Shown here: positions 1-64,000 of the stretch, piece after piece
How positions within the stretch are numbered: position 1 is the stretch's first letter
How the letters are laid out: each line of letters begins with the position of its first letter
DNA from: Amorphochlora amoebiformis
Lineage: Eukaryota; Cercozoa; Chlorarachniophyceae
Reading direction: 5' to 3'
Length of the DNA stretch: 64,000 nt
NCBI GenBank assembly: GCA_054601695.1
Contig: BAAHQB010000130.1
Span: forward strand, 434,001-498,000
Position numbers and translations under genes: made by a program
The notes under the pieces: generated by a model
Told to the model about the DNA's origin: nothing
Seen by the model: the letters and a program-made list of their open reading frames with translations, nothing else
The model's database searches: none

Positions 1-39
1 ATATATATATATATATATAATATGTAAAGTGTACTAATG

Positions 40-71
<32 letters not shown>

Positions 72-143
72 TAGCTACTTACACCCACACATATATATTA
101 GGTACATTTTACTATATGCATATATATATATATATATATGCAT

Positions 144-230
<87 letters not shown>

Positions 231-358
231 ATACATATGTAGATATATTACATATTATGTATGATATACAATATTAAATATACATATATATATATATATA
301 CATGTGAATACGTGAATATAAATAAACATATATATATACATATATATATATATATATT

Positions 359-389
<31 letters not shown>

Positions 390-410
390 ATGTGAATATA
401 AATACATACA

Positions 411-442
<32 letters not shown>

Positions 443-532
443 GAAATATATAGAAATATATATATATATATATTATATATATGTACATATATATATACAT
501 ACATATATATATACATACATATATATATATAC

Positions 533-573
<41 letters not shown>

Positions 574-582
574 AATACATAA

Positions 583-618
<36 letters not shown>

Positions 619-636
619 CATTATTCTTGTATTTGT

Positions 637-678
<42 letters not shown>

Positions 679-688
679 GTATATATTT

Positions 689-724
<36 letters not shown>

Positions 725-734
725 GTATACGTAG

Positions 735-6499
<5,765 letters not shown>

Positions 6500-6665
6500 C
6501 GCGGTGGCAGAATATCTAAAAAGTCATGTTTGCTCAAACGGGAGCGTGAGCGGGAGTGCCAGTGGCCAAATCCGAGCTATTGACCTTGTCATGGAGTACC
6601 TCTTTAGTCTCTCGTGCTCGGTTGATCAACTTGGATACAAAAGCTGTAATACGAAGGAGTTGTGA

Positions 6666-7137
6666 CATTCAGAGTATAACAACTGGGAACTTGAATTCTC
6701 GCCGGATCCGTTCGGAGCCTAGCTATAATTTCTTGAGTTACTAGACTAATTATATGTATCATTTCAAATGCTCGCATATACTCCACTTTGGATACTGGTG
6801 AATATATACATATACTAGATATATACTGGATCTAGTAGATGACATATATTTATAAACACACCGTACCCTCAACACGCTAGATCTAATCATTATTCAGATC
6901 TAATTACCTAGATTACTAGAAATTCTAGAATTACCATAGCACACACACACACTAGACACGCCACCTAGTATCTATTTACAGATTTAGTATGACACATAAA
7001 CATACTATGATCTAGATGATATACACTAGATACACACGTGATATACAGTAAAATTATTTACACACACATATGTATATATATATAGATATATTTATATGTA
7101 TATATCTAGTATATGTATATACATATATAGATAGTAG

Positions 7138-7184
<47 letters not shown>

Positions 7185-7362
7185 TGTAAAAATGATATAT
7201 ATAAAAAATAAAAATACTTCTAGTGTATATATCTGAGATTCTTATTGAGTCTGATTGAGCGGGTAGCCGCGTTGATGATTTTAAATTGTTAAATATCCAC
7301 TGCGTAGGAGAAGCATGCATTCACATGCCATGACCATGCATGCTACGGTACCGGTACAACAC
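6666..7362. other. Convergent intergenic gap, CTAG-rich
   Basis: This gap lies between the 3' ends of the F5/8 gene (+) and the dihydrolipoamide dehydrogenase gene (-). No coding signal was seen beyond the alternative frame that runs to 6665. CTAG and CTAGA tetramers are frequent from about 6810 to 7040. A single short TA tract of about 40 bp lies at 7139-7180. The same CTAG-rich composition recurs after the nucleotidase gene. Confidence 0.7.
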
Positions 7363-11395
<4,033 letters not shown>

Positions 11396-11564
11396 CTCGG
11401 TGGGAAAATCGCCAAGGCGAGCTTTGCGGTGGGTGTTCGTCTTGATATGTGAAGATATCGGCAGAGATATGTGGTCTGGGATTTCGGGCAGTAACAGCCG
11501 AAAAAGTAATTTTCCGGCTACAAAGCGCCTCGCATCCCTCAGCAGGAACCCTCGCTGTTATTGG
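11396..11564. promoter_or_regulatory. Bidirectional promoter region between DLD and ATP synthase delta
   Basis: Only 169 bp separate the two proposed start codons, which point away from each other. Both products are mitochondrial energy enzymes, so shared control is plausible. The region is of ordinary composition, with no TA tract and no recognised TATA box. That it acts as a promoter is inferred from gene layout. Confidence 0.55.
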
Positions 11565-12197
11565 ATGTTTCGGTGCTTCTAACCACATCCACGGCATATC
11601 CACTAGCTTACCATTAAATATCATGTTTTCGATGGTTTTTTTGAAATTTGTATCCCAAAATTAGTGCAACTCGCTTTGTTCGCCGAGCGTTGCGGTTCAG
11701 TGATGCTGGTGGAGCCGCCGCGACTAAGGATGGACTTGTCCTCCGCTTTAACACCCCTACTACGAGCATTCATGATGGTGATACTGTGAAGATGGTCCTC
11801 GTGCCTGCCGTGTCGGGAGAGATGGGTATACTTACGGGTCACGTCCCAGCCATTGCGCAGCTCAAGCCGGGCGTTGTCACTGTCTACGAGACCGACTCGG
11901 ACATCAAGCGCTATTTTGTGAGCGGTGGGTTCGCTGTTGTTCGAGAAGATGCAACTGCGTCTGTTTCTGTCCCAGAGGCTGTTGACATCGAGGATCTCGA
12001 TCCTGCTGCGGTCCAAGCCGGAATCTCCAAATATCAGGGCGAGATCGCTAATGGTAATTTTATGTAACACCTGTTCCAGTAACACACTGATGCATGATAA
12101 AACCCCTGTAGCTAAGGATGACGAAGAGAAGACCAATGCCGAGATTGGTCTTGAGGTGCACGAAGCCATGCAGTACGCGATCTCTCTCACCAAGTAG
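11565..12197 (+). CDS. ATP5D: ATP synthase F1 subunit delta, mitochondrial
   Basis: Central-stalk subunit of mitochondrial F1Fo ATP synthase (homologue of bacterial epsilon), linking the rotor to the c-ring. Proposed exons are 11565-11572, 11665-12053 and 12112-12197. They give 160 residues, close to the roughly 165 expected for the precursor. The N-terminal beta-sandwich is clear, with the GEMGILTGHVPAIAQLKPG motif, and the C-terminal helices end in VHEAMQYAISLTK. The start is the least certain part. The main exon has no in-frame AUG at its 5' end. An 8-bp first exon (ATGTTTCG) with a GTGCTT donor gives a presequence beginning MFRATRFVRRALRFSDAGG, and the poly(A) polymerase gene also uses a GTGCTT donor. 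Both introns lack TA repeats. Confidence 0.93.
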
Positions 12198-13373
12198 TCT
12201 TCTGGACTAGGCCCGGGAAGTTGAGATTATACCCTCATACGTCATATCGGCTATTAGCTGCGTGATATCCATGGTACAATTTGATGGTACACGCGTTTTT
12301 TTTAACCTTTTAAACCTCCTGGTAGATAATCTGTCTAACTGTACGCTGTATCACTAGACCACACAAGGCGCCCAATAGTATGCCGCCATGCAATACATGC
12401 AGTACATAAACGTCGCAGTGAACACTGGGCATCACAGATACCAATATCATATATTTTATGCAATCGTTGGTACAGAATATTAATTCTAGTACTAATTAGT
12501 ATGTTCGAACATGATCACAAGTAACTCTGGCGCTAGAAATGGAAGTCGACTGCATGCTTGTGTAGAATCGGACACTGGCTGGACAGATTGATCAATCGTT
12601 AAGTTTTGCGGCCGTCAGTAGTGTGTCACCGCTAGGAAATTCAGTCCGATGATGACTCATTATTCAATCTCCAGAATCCAGCAATCTAGACAATTATAGA
12701 TATTAATTTAAATAGAAACGAGGCGAGCTGGCACTGCTTATTGCATGGAATCATATACGTGATCTACAATTCCACAAAACCGCACTGCCAGCGAGCTAGC
12801 ACTAGTGCTTGCATCATCAAGTTGTATGAATTCAAATTGAAATGCAATCATTGCCCCCAATATCATGATGCATTCAACATTTCCCCCAGCCTCTACAAGA
12901 CGTAGCAATTGGAACATAGATTGTGTGGGATTTTTATGAATTATATCAAGTGATGTCGAGATTCTGAACTGATACGCTCAATGAATCGAGAGTTTTGCAA
13001 TTTGCGCTGAGTGTCATAAAAAGCCCGAGTGAGCCTTGAACACTTGAAATTACCCTTAAGCTTACATTATCTGCTAATTGAATTAGATTTTACTCTGGCT
13101 GGATTCCACTACCCTGATCCTCTAGGACTCATCCTTGTTCCGGTTGGGCTCCATTCTTGGATTCCGGAGTCCCGGGGAATCTTTGAGAATACCGGGGATT
13201 ATTAAGGATTCCCGGTATTTCAAAAGTCACAGGAATCTCTGTGATTCTCCGCCATATCTCCAGTTGGTGCCAACGTGGCGGGGCGGGTTGTTGCCCGAGA
13301 AAGGGGGGAAGAAAGGGCGCTCCAAAACTTCTCCCCTGGTTGATTTCATAGGATATACTTATCCCACTGAGAT
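12198..13373. other. Intergenic region upstream of poly(A) polymerase
   Basis: About 1.18 kb of mixed sequence between two plus-strand genes, without TA microsatellites. No exon-like open frame with homology was found. The last 250 bp (13130-13373) is GC-richer and contains several imperfect copies of ATTCCCGG/CCGGGAAT-like words around 13155-13220. It probably holds the promoter and 5' UTR of the next gene. Confidence 0.55.
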
Positions 13374-37611
<24,238 letters not shown>

Positions 37612-37909
37612 GACTCGTCGGAAGCCAGGTGATGCCGAGGTTTTAATATCTATTGGATATTAGATAGCAGATATCTTTCATATCCTATACTTCGAACTAT
37701 ACCGGTTGGCGGCGTGGCGCACACCGGCTATTTCGCTGTTCCATTGTTCTATCCCCACCCCTTAGCTCCCCTGCCCAATCCCTCGAATGAATGTCAAATT
37801 TTCCTCCGGAATATTTCGACAGATAGAGATCGTTGATAATTTTGACGTTCAGGTTTCTCGAGGTCTTCCACCTCAAACGCCCCAAACCTTCACTTCAGCA
37901 ACGTAAGGA
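37612..37909. promoter_or_regulatory. Divergent promoter region between the SIAH-like gene and the nucleotidase
   Basis: A 298-bp gap between two start codons that point apart. It has ordinary composition and no TA tract. A minus-strand open frame at 37697-37885 has no recognised similarity. Promoter function is inferred from layout. Confidence 0.5.
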
Positions 37910-43258
<5,349 letters not shown>

Positions 43259-43905
43259 TTTGTACCCCTTGTAGTATACGCCTAAGTGGCGACAAATCTA
43301 GGAAGCTTATGGATGTCATATGCTGGTTGTAATTTGAATGTTCACGTTATTGATATTAGCTAGATTAACGTAAGTTGGAATTTCGACGAGTGTTTTCATT
43401 TCATCCTCTAGATCTTAGATCATACTAGACTGAACCATATATATATATAGATAACGGATATAATATATATATATATATATATAATCTAGATAATATATAT
43501 ATATATATATATGTCACAAGTCTAGCAAGTACTAGAAGTACTAGAAGTTTACAGTAGCCTAGGTAGCATATCTAGATATATGTCTTATGATTATACACGG
43601 CGATCCTCATCTATGCTTAGAAACTAGAAAAAAACTAGTAGATGAGGGCGATATCTACCGTTATATCTGCTGTGATCTTATGTCTGTCTAGACTTTAGAG
43701 TATGACTAAATAAGTAGATGTATAATTATCTAGGCCGCGCACGGATAAACTCAAGAAATACGATAGAAAGTAAATTTAACCACATTTACAACTTGAGCCT
43801 AAGGTTTGGCGTAGTATTCTAGTATTATCTAGAGATCATTCTACTTACTGCTAAATAATATCGACAGAGTCGATGTGTATGCTAGCAATAGCCAGCTGTA
43901 GATGG
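43259..43905. other. Convergent intergenic gap, CTAG-rich
   Basis: Lies between the stop codons of the nucleotidase (+) and the helical-repeat gene (-). CTAG/CTAGA words are frequent from 43395 to 43835, as in the other 3'-3' gap at 6666-7362. Only two short TA runs occur (43438-43450 and 43461-43510). No exon was recognised. Confidence 0.65.
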
Positions 43906-63933
<20,028 letters not shown>

Positions 63934-64000
63934 CTAAAAAACCAAACAAAAGCTTCTCTTTTATACTACATTTCACTTCACTTGAGCAAGAATAAGGATC

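Overview
This is eukaryotic nuclear DNA. It has GT-AG spliced genes, mitochondrial proteins with presequences, a nuclear poly(A) polymerase, and TTAGGG-type telomere-like repeats. Most of the window is (TA)n microsatellite, which produces hundreds of meaningless Tyr/Ile open frames. The real genes are cut into exons of about 25-150 bp, and almost every non-TA island I read turned out to be an exon. I joined exons by hand, using conserved protein sequence, GT/AG borders and matching intron phase. The organism is an intron-dense, free-living or algal protist. I cannot name the lineage from this window. Layout: (1) 735-6499 (+), 3' part of an unknown gene with an F5/8 type C (discoidin-like) domain; its 5' end lies left of the window. 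(2) 7363-11395 (-), mitochondrial dihydrolipoamide dehydrogenase, 18 exons. (3) 11565-12197 (+), mitochondrial ATP synthase F1 delta subunit, head to head with (2) across 169 bp. (4) 13374-20164 (+), poly(A) polymerase, about 23 exons. (5) 21207-37611 (-), a SIAH-like RING/zinc-finger protein ending in a Tudor-knot (chromo-barrel) domain, about 29 exons. (6) 37910-43258 (+), a BPNT1-like 3'(2'),5'-bisphosphate nucleotidase, 14 exons, head to head with (5) across 298 bp. (7) 43906-63933 (-), about 31 exons of a helical-repeat protein (NALYGLQ-type repeats) ending in a DUF559/RAP-like nuclease-fold domain; its 5' end lies right of the window. The genes themselves are closely packed, with intergenic gaps of 169-1176 bp. 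The long TA tracts lie almost wholly inside introns, next to GTATAT donors and TATATAG acceptors. The main unusual signal is a set of truncated exon copies ('exon echoes') beside TA tracts. Some are palindromic hairpins and some form arrays. Telomere-like repeats also abut splice sites. No rRNA, tRNA, CRISPR array or autonomous transposon was recognised.
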